A stretch of DNA of 64,000 nt from an uncultured Flavobacteriaceae bacterium (GCA_947495135.1 CANLXN010000002.1:62001-126000); one strand, 5' to 3'; counted from the stretch's first letter, positions 26,234-35,994 are shown. Notes: generated by a model from the sequence alone, not told the origin. Program-made: numbers and translations.

Positions 26234-26264
26234 GAAATTTAACTTTTTAAGAAGAAATATACAA
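26234..26264 (-). promoter_or_regulatory. Candidate promoter of the M36 protease gene
   Basis: On the minus strand: TTG (26264-26262), 20 bases, then TAAATTTC (26241-26234), which matches TAnnTTTG at seven of eight positions. The leader before the ATG at 26197 would be about 30 bases. This also supports that start rather than the one at 26332. Confidence 0.5.
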
Positions 26265-26297
26265 TCTTCAATGAAAATATTTTCGGCATAATGCAAT

Positions 26298-26330
26298 AAA
26301 AAAGCCCGTTTAACGAATATTAAACGGGCC
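26298..26330 (-). terminator. Intrinsic terminator of the M4 protease gene
   Basis: Perfect inverted repeat GCCCGTTTAA / TTAAACGGGC with a six-base loop, followed on the minus strand by six T. It is 22 bases after the M4 stop codon, so the two protease genes are separate transcription units. Confidence 0.85.
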
Positions 26331-26352
26331 ATAATGTTAAAACTATCAGAAT

Positions 26353-29300
26353 TTAGTTTTTTACCACCTTTTTGGTAATACTTCCACTTTCCGTAGAAAT
26401 AGTTACAAAGTACATTGCTGCATCTAATTGTGACAAATCGAACTGAACAGTTTTACTAAAATTATATTCCGAACTACTCACCATTCTTCCTCTCACATCG
26501 TATACCTCTACTTTATTGATATCGGTTCGAGGTGAAGCAATGTTCAATACATTGGTTGTAGGATTTGGAAAGACAGAAACTGTCTCCAAAATAGCATCTT
26601 CTGTATCAAGAATAGCTCCTTCGAATTGCACTGTGAATCTTCCATCAAATACTCCTTTTCCACTACTAAAACTATAATCACCATCGTTTAAGTTAGTAAT
26701 CGTTCCAGTATAGTTATCGATTAAGTATACCGTAGCTTCACTTAAATTAGATCCTTCAATATCCGACTTTGAAATTCTATACTCCAGCTGTGCATCTACC
26801 TGTGTTGAAAAGCCCATTGGGATCTTAACACCACTATCGAATAAACCATGCGACTGGATTCCAAATTGCTCGCTTCCATCCTCTAAATGAGTGTATAAAG
26901 ACACTACTGTAGCCAGACGTTGGGTATCTAAATTTTCATCTAAACCAACACTAGCAGCAGGATTAAAGGCTATCCCGGTGTAACTTCCTACTCCAAACTC
27001 ATCGTTTCTAACATTCAACGTAAGCTTCTCAATCTCTATAGGTCTTCTTAAGGTATTGTTACCACTGGTAAGACGCATAGCATTGGTAAAAGTCATTGTT
27101 CCCGTAGTACCAGCGGCTCCACTTGTGCGAACTGCAAATCCTTGTCCGGTAGAGATTACCCCATTTGGAGCTGTACTCGTCCCAGGATCGTTGGCTGCAG
27201 GTACTCCCATAGAGCCGTTGTAGTAAGATATATCGTCCATGCTAAAGTTCATACTTCCAGCTCCGGGTAAACTCGAACTAGGAGGTGTAATATGTTCCCA
27301 GAAATAAACTTCACTTACACTATTGGCCGTCATAAAGGCACTCGCAGAGATTGCAGAGGCATATGGATTGGCCACTACATTTGGGGTTCCATTGGGGTTA
27401 ACCAAAGACCCATTATTACTAAAAGTATAGCTAATATCTCCATTGTTCAATGTCCCTAACTCATAGGTCATATCGTAGGTAGTGTTGGCCGGGTCTGTAT
27501 AACTGGACTGCGGACGTACTACATAACCTTCACCAGGATTAATAGTGCTATTATAGGTAGAGTAGAAATCGCCATTGTCATCGGCAAAATTAGTTCCTCC
27601 TGCTGGCACATCTACATTAGGTATAAAGTTGGTCGGATTAAACTTCAATACTAAGAAAGCATCCGTAAATACATTCGTTCGAGTCTCAGCAGTCATCGGA
27701 CTTCCCATGATCATGAAATCTCGCGTCTGTAATAAAGGAGTTGTTACCTCCACATTTATGGCTCCGTTATTTACTACCGCAGCATCACTGTCTACCTGTA
27801 CTACACTTCCTTGATGTTCTACCAATAAAGTTCCGTTAACCGTAATATCATTTGTGATATTCATATAGTCACCAGATCTAACTGTTACCGTTTGTAAACT
27901 ATTTACAGTACAATTACATGCATCTATGTTCCCATTATTGGTATCATAATCACTTGTAAACAACACATGCGAATTGGTTCCAGGAGCAACATCCCAAGCG
28001 CCATTATAGGTTCGTGTATTTGTACATTTAATCGCATTTTCGGTACCGAAAGCATATGTTCCGTTTAAGTCTGAGAAAGATGCGGTAAAAGTTACATTAC
28101 TTCCGAAAGCACCTATGGTGATTGGGGAAGTTTCAGAATTACCATTACCATCATTTCTTATGACTCTCAAATCTGTTCTAGATAGTCCAGTTGCAGATTC
28201 CCAACCTGCCACTTCAGCAGCGGTAAAATAAAATTTAACAGACACATCACCAGAACCATTTATGTTTGTAGGGGTAATATCGAAGGTCTTGTCCATAACT
28301 AGATTGGGAGCAACACTTCCGTTATAAGGTTGTCCACTAGTACCTGCTCTTGAAACGGCAACGGTTGTACATCCATAGTTAAACGAATTATTATTTGTGA
28401 TATCTGCGATCACATTTGTAGTTGCTGTATCTGAAGCATAATCGGTTCCCGCGCCTGTAACAGGCAGTGAGTCTTCAGTGGATCCAGAATTAACAGTAGT
28501 TTGCACTCCTCTTTCAGCAGTAGAAGTTACGGTAAGATTATCGAAGAGTAAAAGCCCTGCATCTCCATTTGAACTATGGTGACGAATAACAAAATAGCCC
28601 GCCTCACCTGAAATAGAGGTGTTGTTAATAGTTCTAAACTGTCCTGTATTTGCTAGCGCATCTCTATCCTCAAGTTGAACACCCGCCAGAATAGCTGCGT
28701 CACTGGTTGCATCTGTTGTCCAATAAGTAGTATAATGATGAGCAGCTTGATACCCGTAAATACCATATCTAAATTCAACATTAGTAGTACCTTCTGGAAT
28801 AAAAATCTTCGGACTGATATAATAGTTATTTGGATTTGCGGTACCAGTTCCTCCTAGAACGGTCAAATCAGTTTCAGAAGCATTAAATAGACCAGTGATT
28901 CCAGTTGCAGTTATCCCACTTATTCCTGGTCTCCAATCGTTTCCGTCTGCATCTGCATCATTACTCGACCATCCAAATCCATCTTCGAAATCGTCACTGT
29001 AAGAAGTAATAGTTTGCACTCCTGCTACTGGGGCGGTTTGTGATCCGTACCTACTTCCAACACCTACCGCATAAAAAGCTTCTGCAACGGTCTCCTCTTC
29101 TTGAGAGCAAGCTCCGTATAAATCTCTTGCAGATTGAATCGCCGCAGCTCTCGCATCAGCAAAATCAGAAAAGGCAGATAGGTACACAGACTGTGTTCTT
29201 TCAGCAATTAATTCGGCTTTCGCCATTCCGATACCAGTAACGTTGTAATTGTCACCATTATCATTAGTTCCACTTCCACCGGCAACTGTAAGGTAATACC

Positions 29301-30903
29301 AGAAATTTAAGACTCCACTATTGGTATGTACTCCACATTGATCATTGTTATTTTGATCTGGCGTCACACATCCTTCGGCCACAGTTGCGGCTACCCAGTT
29401 TGTTCCTTGATACGTATCTGGTTGTCCTAAAAGCTTAGGGTTACTCATTGAACGCAAAGCAGCACTTCCCGTTCTTCTATCAATTTCATCTCCAATTAGC
29501 CAAACTTCCGCATTTGGTGCCATATCGTTTCCATTTCCTTTGCTTCTAAACTCTACTGAAGCTCCCCATATGTCTGCAAAACCTTCGTTGAGTCCTCCAG
29601 ATTCTCTTTGGTATATGAGGTTAGATGTATTAGAAACAACAGCATGTCCAATTTCGTGGGCGCACACATCCAAGGAAGTAAGAATATCGAAAATACCATT
29701 TCCTTCATTTCCATTAGAAGAGCCATCGCCATAACTCATCCAAGCTCCGTTCCAGAAGGCGTTATCAAAGTTAGTTTGAACATGCACCAAGCTAAAAATC
29801 GAAGCTCCTGCATCGTCATAGCTACTTCGGCCATGTACGGTGTTCCAATAATCGTATACCTCTTCAGCACCCCAGTGAGCGTCCAATTCTCCTTGAGCCT
29901 TACCTGTAAATTCTGTCGAAGTCCAATCGTTATTATTATTTGGATCATTAATAACCGTAATACCTGTGGTAGAATTTGCTGGCGCGTTATTGGCGTCGTA
30001 AGTGCGTATGGTAATTCCATCCGGAACCGAAAGCAATTCATAAAGACCAGACTGTTGAATGGTTTCTACTTGTTGATTATTGCCGCTATATTTAGTATCA
30101 GCGTCTCCCGCTGCCATAAAGCCAGTTGAACCCTCCATTAGTTTTGCCTCTTGTTGATTTGGTACATAAGCTATTTCTGTCGCTGTTCTTTCTGCACCAT
30201 CATGTCCAAAATTATATGCGTGCTTTACAATAGGATTTCTGAAAAGAACGTTCCCGGTATTGGCATCCATATATACCATATCTCTCAATGGTTTTCCAGA
30301 AGCAAAGACATCAAATTTCCATGCTAGTCTTGCAATGGAGGCATCTTCAAAATCGGCTAATATCACCAACTCTCCTTCTGGCTTCGAATAATTTGCGAAC
30401 GCTGACGTTGTTTCATCTTCCCACATTGGAGTCTCTACTCCCAATGCTTCAACCGCCATATCCAAAGATGTTGATGCAGCAAGAGAAGGTGTTAATGCTA
30501 TATTATCAACATTAAAATAAGCTCCATTAATCATGTAAGGATCTCCTTTTTGGTTGTAGTGAAGAATTACTTCACTAAATTCAACCTTCACGCCTTTATA
30601 ATAGTGATCCATACGTTGATGGGTAAAACCCAATTTATCTTGAATCGGTTTCTTTTCAGATTTGGAAAATGAGTGATCTCCCGATAACTTGAGGATTGAC
30701 CTAATTATATCGGTATTCGACCTACCTGCATAGGTTTTACCATCAACTGGTATCATACCAGTTTTAATTAGCCCAAAATCCAGATTAGGAGATTGTAATT
30801 GTGTAAATTGTGTTTGCGCAAGGTTTGTTTTATTCTGTGCATTTCCAGTAAAGCAAAAAGCACATAAAATCGCCATTGAAACCTTTAAGGTAATCTTCTT
30901 CAT
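26353..30903 (-). CDS. M4 thermolysin-like metalloprotease with T9SS sorting domain
   Basis: Secreted zinc protease, 1516 residues from the ATG at 30903 (signal MKKITLKVSM, ending about residue 22); the upstream in-frame ATG has no signal character. Order: propeptide with FTP/PepSY regions (about 25-240), M4 catalytic domain with HEIGH at 416-420 and E440 in GGLNEGFAD, a jelly-roll MAM-like segment (about 640-820), a second beta region with DLRVIRND (about 830-990), the shared module (about 970-1440), and a T9SS type A domain ending ITKKVVKN. Its last ~480 residues are nearly identical in patches to those of the M36 neighbour. It is expected outside the cell, degrading protein. Confidence 0.93.
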   Translation of the reverse strand: MKKITLKVSMAILCAFCFTGNAQNKTNLAQTQFTQLQSPNLDFGLIKTGMIPVDGKTYAGRSNTDIIRSILKLSGDHSFSKSEKKPIQDKLGFTHQRMDHYYKGVKVEFSEVILHYNQKGDPYMINGAYFNVDNIALTPSLAASTSLDMAVEALGVETPMWEDETTSAFANYSKPEGELVILADFEDASIARLAWKFDVFASGKPLRDMVYMDANTGNVLFRNPIVKHAYNFGHDGAERTATEIAYVPNQQEAKLMEGSTGFMAAGDADTKYSGNNQQVETIQQSGLYELLSVPDGITIRTYDANNAPANSTTGITVINDPNNNNDWTSTEFTGKAQGELDAHWGAEEVYDYWNTVHGRSSYDDAGASIFSLVHVQTNFDNAFWNGAWMSYGDGSSNGNEGNGIFDILTSLDVCAHEIGHAVVSNTSNLIYQRESGGLNEGFADIWGASVEFRSKGNGNDMAPNAEVWLIGDEIDRRTGSAALRSMSNPKLLGQPDTYQGTNWVAATVAEGCVTPDQNNNDQCGVHTNSGVLNFWYYLTVAGGSGTNDNGDNYNVTGIGMAKAELIAERTQSVYLSAFSDFADARAAAIQSARDLYGACSQEEETVAEAFYAVGVGSRYGSQTAPVAGVQTITSYSDDFEDGFGWSSNDADADGNDWRPGISGITATGITGLFNASETDLTVLGGTGTANPNNYYISPKIFIPEGTTNVEFRYGIYGYQAAHHYTTYWTTDATSDAAILAGVQLEDRDALANTGQFRTINNTSISGEAGYFVIRHHSSNGDAGLLLFDNLTVTSTAERGVQTTVNSGSTEDSLPVTGAGTDYASDTATTNVIADITNNNSFNYGCTTVAVSRAGTSGQPYNGSVAPNLVMDKTFDITPTNINGSGDVSVKFYFTAAEVAGWESATGLSRTDLRVIRNDGNGNSETSPITIGAFGSNVTFTASFSDLNGTYAFGTENAIKCTNTRTYNGAWDVAPGTNSHVLFTSDYDTNNGNIDACNCTVNSLQTVTVRSGDYMNITNDITVNGTLLVEHQGSVVQVDSDAAVVNNGAINVEVTTPLLQTRDFMIMGSPMTAETRTNVFTDAFLVLKFNPTNFIPNVDVPAGGTNFADDNGDFYSTYNSTINPGEGYVVRPQSSYTDPANTTYDMTYELGTLNNGDISYTFSNNGSLVNPNGTPNVVANPYASAISASAFMTANSVSEVYFWEHITPPSSSLPGAGSMNFSMDDISYYNGSMGVPAANDPGTSTAPNGVISTGQGFAVRTSGAAGTTGTMTFTNAMRLTSGNNTLRRPIEIEKLTLNVRNDEFGVGSYTGIAFNPAASVGLDENLDTQRLATVVSLYTHLEDGSEQFGIQSHGLFDSGVKIPMGFSTQVDAQLEYRISKSDIEGSNLSEATVYLIDNYTGTITNLNDGDYSFSSGKGVFDGRFTVQFEGAILDTEDAILETVSVFPNPTTNVLNIASPRTDINKVEVYDVRGRMVSSSEYNFSKTVQFDLSQLDAAMYFVTISTESGSITKKVVKN
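26356..28000 (-). repeat. Long repeat copy 2: 3' module of the M4 gene
   Basis: Partner of the 21572-23230 repeat. Blocks of near identity (26441-27024, about 27085-27160, 27230-27330, about 27390-27480) alternate with blocks carrying many silent changes, which points to repeated gene conversion between the two copies. The coordinates of the left edge are approximate. Confidence 0.85.
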
Positions 30904-31099
30904 AAATGTTAGATATTTGATTAGTAGACGTGGGGTTTTCATAGAAAAAATACAAATACAATCCCCATAAACCATCTTTTTTCCAAAATTAATATTTTAT
31001 CGATTAAAAACAACTTTTACATGATGAAATACCAAAATTTAACAAATAAAACGTAATATCTTACAAAAATGTACGTGAATAACGTATTTAATTTACAAC

Positions 31100-31130
31100 A
31101 AAAAACCACCTCGCAATGCAAGGTGGTTTT
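31100..31130 (-). terminator. Intrinsic terminator of the DUF4832-ThuA gene
   Basis: Perfect inverted repeat AAAACCACCT / AGGTGGTTTT with a nine-base loop, followed on the minus strand by a T run. It is about 20 bases after the stop codon and shares the AAAACCACCT arm with the terminator of the M36 gene. Confidence 0.8.
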
Positions 31131-31151
31131 AAACTATTTAATGTACGGTTT

Positions 31152-34100
31152 TTACTCCTTGATCAATCTTTTGATGAACGACCCAGATACCAAGTGAATT
31201 TTCATGATATAGGTTCCTGTTAAAAGACCCGAGATATCCAATTGAGTTTCCATTTTATTGAGATCATCATTTTCAAGAACTTTTCTGCCCAAAGCGTCGA
31301 ACACTTCAATTTGTTGAAGCATAGAAGTAGTTGATAGAATATCCACATAATTGCGAGCTGGGTTTGGAGATATAATTATTTCTTTAGAGTCAAAGTTATC
31401 TACGGCAAGTACCTCTTCTCTAAACTGAAGTAAAAATCTATTATGGAATGTTCCCTTACCACTAGTAAATTGATAAGCTTCTTGGGAAAGGTTCGTTAAA
31501 TCATTGGTCTCCGTATCTAGTAAAAATACCTCGACATTACTCAAGCTTTCTCCTTCCATATCTGAAATGGCGATCTTATAGTTGAGAAGATCATCTATTT
31601 GAGTGGAGAACCCAATCGGAATTTCAATGTTTTCATTAAATTCTTCTCTGGACTGTATACCCAATTGTTCGGTTCCATCGGGAAGATGGCTGTATATGGA
31701 AACTACCGTAGCCAATCTTTTACTATCATAGCCGCTATCTAATTGAGGAGTTGTTTCAGAATTAAAACCTATCAATGCAATTTTCTGCAAATCATAATTT
31801 AGGTTATGAACACTCAACCATATGCGTTCTCTGTTCACCGAGTTACGCAACGTATTATTGTTATCTTTTCTTCGCATTGAATTCGAAAAGACCACGTCAT
31901 TATCCGAATTCGCCTTAATCGCAAAACCTTGTCCGGTAGAAATAAAACCATTGGGTTCTGTTATTGTTCCTGGATCGTTAGCGGCTGCTGTTCCTCCTGT
32001 AAGATTATACATGGAGATATCCTCCATGCTAAAATTCATAGCACCTGCTCCAGGAATATTTGGATTGGGTGGAGTAAGGTGTTCCCAGAAAAATACTTCT
32101 TCAACAGCTTCATTGGCTCTAATAAAACGGTCCGCCGAAATCGCTGAAGCATATGGATTGGCTAGAACATTGGGACTATGGTTTTTATTTTCTTCGGAAG
32201 TACCCACATCTTGATAGATTATATCGAAGGTAATATCGCCATTGTTAAGCGTACCTTCTCTATAGGTATAGTCGAAAATACCACCTGGCTCGCCAAAACC
32301 AGCTTGCGGTCTTACGATGTATCCTTCAGCAGGATTTATTGCTCCGGTATAACCTGACCAATTATCATAATTGTCGTCTGCAAAGTTTTCTGCCCCCGGC
32401 ATCTCATCTTCTACCTGTTGGTTAGGAATGAAATTTAAAGTATTGTGTTCCAACACTAAAAATGCATCGTCCCAAACGTTGTTGACATTGTCCCCCGTCA
32501 TAGGGCTTCCTAAAATCATAAAATCTCTAGAATCCAAATCTGGCGTGGTAAGATTCACATTTATAGTCCCATTGTTAGTTAATGTACTCACGGCTGAAGT
32601 TTGTAGAACACTACCTTCATGCTCTACAATTAGACTTCCATTTATTGTAAAATCTTCTCTCACATCTAAATAAGTTCCGGCCTCTACATTTACGGTAACT
32701 CCCGAATTTATAACTAGATTTCTTGCCTGAATATTTCCATCGGTAGCCGTGTTGAAATTCGCATCCACTACTGCAATCATATTTGCATCTGGAGCACCAT
32801 TGTTCCAGGCTCCTTCGGCATAAGTGGTTAAACCTGCTGGTAGCGCCCACTTAATTGCGCCTTCGATATGCTGTATGAAATCGTCATCGTCAGAATAATT
32901 CGAATCGCTGTGTCCTAGTGCAGTGTAAAAAGCACGTACAGGACGTGTAACTCCATCTACCGTAACCGACTTCTTGTACCAAGCCATTGGTCTGGCAGCA
33001 TCGTAACTGTTACTCCCTGTAGACTCAACAAAAAGCACATTATTATTATCGGTACTCAATTGCCCACCATTAAGCTCCCAATAATAATACTCCTCCGTCT
33101 TGTTCCATATCGCATCTAGATGATCCACAGACGAGTGGCTCTCCAATACATCCATGTTGTCGTTATGATTTTGGGAGGTATGATTTGGACTACTTTGGAC
33201 GATAGCCCCAACCAATTCGTTGTAGAATGGCCAACTTCCATTCCTATAGGTATCTGTTGCTGCATGAATTCCCATAAACGCACCACCATCTACTGTTAAC
33301 CAGGTTTCAAAAGCCTGTTGTTCTGCGATAGTTAGCAATCCGTTGCCAGAAGTGTTGCACCAAATCACCAAATCGTAATTCGCAAGGGTTGCTGCGTTAA
33401 AATTAGACGAATCTTCGGTCTCTGTAGTGGTCCACAAACCATTAGCATTCCCCAATTCGGTTATGAGTGCAATTCCATCGTCTATAGATCCATGTCTAAA
33501 ACCATTTGTTTTGTGAAATATTAAAATATTACTGACCGCAGCAGACGACTCTTCAATGGAAACTGGTCCTAAAACAGACCATCCTCCTATCAATGCATTA
33601 TCATTATCCCAAGTACCTTCAATGGTTGGTAAGTTATTCGACAAACCAATATATGTATTTTCAGCATCGAGTTGCCAAGGATTAGTCTTTTGTTCATCTG
33701 CACCAGGTTGAATAAACCTTACGGCCAACTCATAATCGTCTGCAGAAATACCATTTAATGCTGTTGACATTGAAATAGCATGTACAGACCCATCTGCTGG
33801 TATAGTCGTTAAATCAAATGGCACTTCGAATGTTTCAACGGCGTCATTATTTGTGTCGATCAACGCGAATTGAACATCCCAATTATAGTAGATTGGCGCT
33901 ACTCCTATATTTTGCATATTCAATTCGACGACCAGCTGGTCCGATTGAGAGACGCTTTCAGGAAATATGGCGGATTCAATTTGAAAGTTATAGCCCATTT
34001 TGCGGTGCAACTCCATAAATCCTTGACATCTTGAGCTGTTAGGATCATTTTCGCAAGAAGGTCTTAAATCGTTCCCCAGTTTCATCGTAGAATAATGACC

Positions 34101-34955
34101 TGTATTGATCATAGTCAAGCCCGTGGCAGTTTCGTAAAGATCTGTCATAAATTGTTCTCTATCTCCTTCGTCTATTGGAGGGTTTTCACCACCTATGGGA
34201 CCTTCCTTCCACTTGTCACTAGCAGCTATTGCATCGTCAAATTCTTCACTATGACCATCGTTTGGAACAAAAAAGTCGTTATGAAATCCAATAGCACCAT
34301 CTGAAGCAAGTGGCTCGTCCCATGGTTGGCGCCCCATTAATTTAGTATTTGAGAAATTAGCTTTGATTACATTCAAAATTTGGGATTTTGTAGCCTCTTC
34401 AATTTCAAAATTATTATCATTAAAAGTGAATGAGTGCCATTCTCCCCAATAGCCCAAAACGCCTAGCTGAATAGTATATACTCTAGGATCGTCATCATAT
34501 GCCTGAGCTAATGCCTCAATAGCCTCGGTAACTTGAGTAATGTAGTTTGGATCGTTATAGTCTGTAATGTATTTACCATTTGGTGCTTGAAGTCGTGCCA
34601 CTCCATAGTCTGTATAAAGCCAAGGTGGGCATGCATCTGAAGTTTCATTATTTCCAAACCAATCTGCGTAGAGCCTTAATATAAGATGCCTACCCTGGGA
34701 TCCAGGCCTATTAATAACATCTTCCACGGCGGCAGTACTAAAATTTCCATCGCTGGGTTCAAAATCTTTCCATTTTATATACTGAAATCCAACTGAAGAT
34801 AATTCAAAATCATCCCACCATCCGGAACTCCAACCTTTCATAGGGTTTTTATCTGGACCATCATTAAAGGGATAGGTATGGTTAATTGGTGTTTGAGCTA
34901 TTGAAGTTAGCACAAACATAACGAGGGTAAAACAGGTAATTATAATCTTTTTCAT
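31152..34955 (-). CDS. DUF4832-ThuA fusion protein with T9SS sorting domain
   Basis: Secreted protein of 1267 residues, probably acting on carbohydrate. After a signal peptide (about 1-20) comes a DUF4874/DUF4832-type region (about 25-440; GWSSGWWDDF, RLYADWFG, LGVLGYWGEWH) resembling a TIM-barrel glycosidase. A ThuA domain follows (about 470-720; ILIFHKTNGFRHGSI, GGAFMGIHAATD), related to trehalose-utilisation proteins. Then the ~470-residue module shared with the two protease neighbours (about 725-1190) and a T9SS type A domain (ISPNPARN, VFDALGRK, end KRLIKE). I do not know of a characterised enzyme with this order. The exact sugar substrate is not predictable. Confidence 0.88.
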   Translation of the reverse strand: MKKIIITCFTLVMFVLTSIAQTPINHTYPFNDGPDKNPMKGWSSGWWDDFELSSVGFQYIKWKDFEPSDGNFSTAAVEDVINRPGSQGRHLILRLYADWFGNNETSDACPPWLYTDYGVARLQAPNGKYITDYNDPNYITQVTEAIEALAQAYDDDPRVYTIQLGVLGYWGEWHSFTFNDNNFEIEEATKSQILNVIKANFSNTKLMGRQPWDEPLASDGAIGFHNDFFVPNDGHSEEFDDAIAASDKWKEGPIGGENPPIDEGDREQFMTDLYETATGLTMINTGHYSTMKLGNDLRPSCENDPNSSRCQGFMELHRKMGYNFQIESAIFPESVSQSDQLVVELNMQNIGVAPIYYNWDVQFALIDTNNDAVETFEVPFDLTTIPADGSVHAISMSTALNGISADDYELAVRFIQPGADEQKTNPWQLDAENTYIGLSNNLPTIEGTWDNDNALIGGWSVLGPVSIEESSAAVSNILIFHKTNGFRHGSIDDGIALITELGNANGLWTTTETEDSSNFNAATLANYDLVIWCNTSGNGLLTIAEQQAFETWLTVDGGAFMGIHAATDTYRNGSWPFYNELVGAIVQSSPNHTSQNHNDNMDVLESHSSVDHLDAIWNKTEEYYYWELNGGQLSTDNNNVLFVESTGSNSYDAARPMAWYKKSVTVDGVTRPVRAFYTALGHSDSNYSDDDDFIQHIEGAIKWALPAGLTTYAEGAWNNGAPDANMIAVVDANFNTATDGNIQARNLVINSGVTVNVEAGTYLDVREDFTINGSLIVEHEGSVLQTSAVSTLTNNGTINVNLTTPDLDSRDFMILGSPMTGDNVNNVWDDAFLVLEHNTLNFIPNQQVEDEMPGAENFADDNYDNWSGYTGAINPAEGYIVRPQAGFGEPGGIFDYTYREGTLNNGDITFDIIYQDVGTSEENKNHSPNVLANPYASAISADRFIRANEAVEEVFFWEHLTPPNPNIPGAGAMNFSMEDISMYNLTGGTAAANDPGTITEPNGFISTGQGFAIKANSDNDVVFSNSMRRKDNNNTLRNSVNRERIWLSVHNLNYDLQKIALIGFNSETTPQLDSGYDSKRLATVVSIYSHLPDGTEQLGIQSREEFNENIEIPIGFSTQIDDLLNYKIAISDMEGESLSNVEVFLLDTETNDLTNLSQEAYQFTSGKGTFHNRFLLQFREEVLAVDNFDSKEIIISPNPARNYVDILSTTSMLQQIEVFDALGRKVLENDDLNKMETQLDISGLLTGTYIMKIHLVSGSFIKRLIKE

Positions 34956-35637
34956 TTGATTAATTTTTTTTGAATTTTTATTTATTTATTTCTTTTAAAA
35001 CAACCCATTTTTGCGTAATGGTTTCCACCTTTAGTAAAGTTGAACAGACCATTGAAAATGAGCATCAGGCCTTGAGGTGAAATGGACGAATCGGGTAAAA
35101 AATCGAACTAGAAGTAGTATAGATCTGTACTTGAAACTGGCAGGAATCAGTGACCAATTTTGAATAGACCACAAACGTTCATTTAGAAAGCCTAGTCCAT
35201 TTAAAATTAGATCGAATTAGATAGTAAATTTCTAGACCCACATCTTCTTGCTGGAAGACGAGCGGTGTAAGAAAGAATCATTTTCCCATAAAGTCACCAA
35301 AACCAAAATATTAGGCAGTGTTTAGGCACCCTATAGCTGCGGAAGAAAGGTGTGTAAAAAAATAAATAAAAAAGATTGACAGCATCCGTTTAAGATCAAA
35401 TGCTACGAAAGAGGGGGATGTATTTTTCATAGTTTTGTTATTTTCATAAAAAGGTACGAAATGAAAAACACTAATTGACATTCAAAAAGTTAAAGATAAC
35501 ACCCTAATAGTTAAACAAATAAGCACTTTAAAGATAAAATTTGCAAGTTGTAGTTTTTCTTGCTAAACGTACTTTTCAAATTCAAAAAAAACCGCCTTAC
35601 GAATAAAGCGGTTCATACGGGAATGTATGGGGATTTC
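34956..35637. other. Long intergenic region, 682 bp
   Basis: No convincing coding sequence on either strand and no clear TAnnTTTG box before the 31152-34955 gene. It contains a mid-region of mixed composition (about 35030-35340) unlike the A/T-rich flanks, plus the terminator of the small gene to the right. It could hold a long leader, a small RNA or the decayed remnant of a gene; I cannot tell which. Confidence 0.5.
35584..35613 (-). terminator. Intrinsic terminator of the sorting-domain-only gene
   Basis: Arms AACCGCCTTA and TAAAGCGGTT pair with one wobble on the minus strand, followed by about eight T. It is about 25 bases beyond the stop codon. Confidence 0.75.
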
Positions 35638-35994
35638 CTATTCTTTTGTAAATCTTTTGGTTATCAAACCCTTCACTGTAAATAGCTTCAATAAATAATC
35701 ACCACTTTTCAAGGAATACAAGTTAACAGTTACTTTTTGGGCATTATCTATATTTGCTTCTTGTACTTTCACACCATGAAGAGTGTAAAATTCAAGCCGC
35801 TGAATCATGTTGCTTTTTGTCTCTATTGTGAGTACTTCAGAAGTTGGGTTTGGCACAACGGATACTGCCAATAGATCTTCGTTGTTGTTTGTTTCGCTAA
35901 TAGAAATAGGCTTATCGAATACTTGTGCGCTCGATTGAGCTAAGAGCAAATTGGATGTAATTATCAAAAAAAAGAAGGTAAATATCAACTTCAT
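35638..35994 (-). CDS. Mini-protein consisting of a signal peptide and a T9SS type A domain
   Basis: 118 residues from the ATG at 35994, whose product opens with a good signal peptide (MKLIFTFFFLI, ending LLLAQ); the in-frame ATG 16 codons earlier gives no such signal. After a ~25-residue spacer the rest is a type A sorting domain: VVPNPTSEVL, FYTLHGVKVQ, LKSGDYLLKLFT, end ITKRFTKE. No cargo domain exists. It has its own terminator, so it appears to be an independent gene. It could be a cargo remnant, a competitor or decoy for the secretion system, or a small surface protein; none of these is shown. Confidence 0.82.
   Translation of the reverse strand: MKLIFTFFFLIITSNLLLAQSSAQVFDKPISISETNNNEDLLAVSVVPNPTSEVLTIETKSNMIQRLEFYTLHGVKVQEANIDNAQKVTVNLYSLKSGDYLLKLFTVKGLITKRFTKE

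Noticed and set aside
26198-26332. Possible 45-residue N-terminal extension of the M36 protease
   Set aside because: The extension would cover the predicted promoter and the terminator of the next gene, and has no signal-peptide character before the chosen start.
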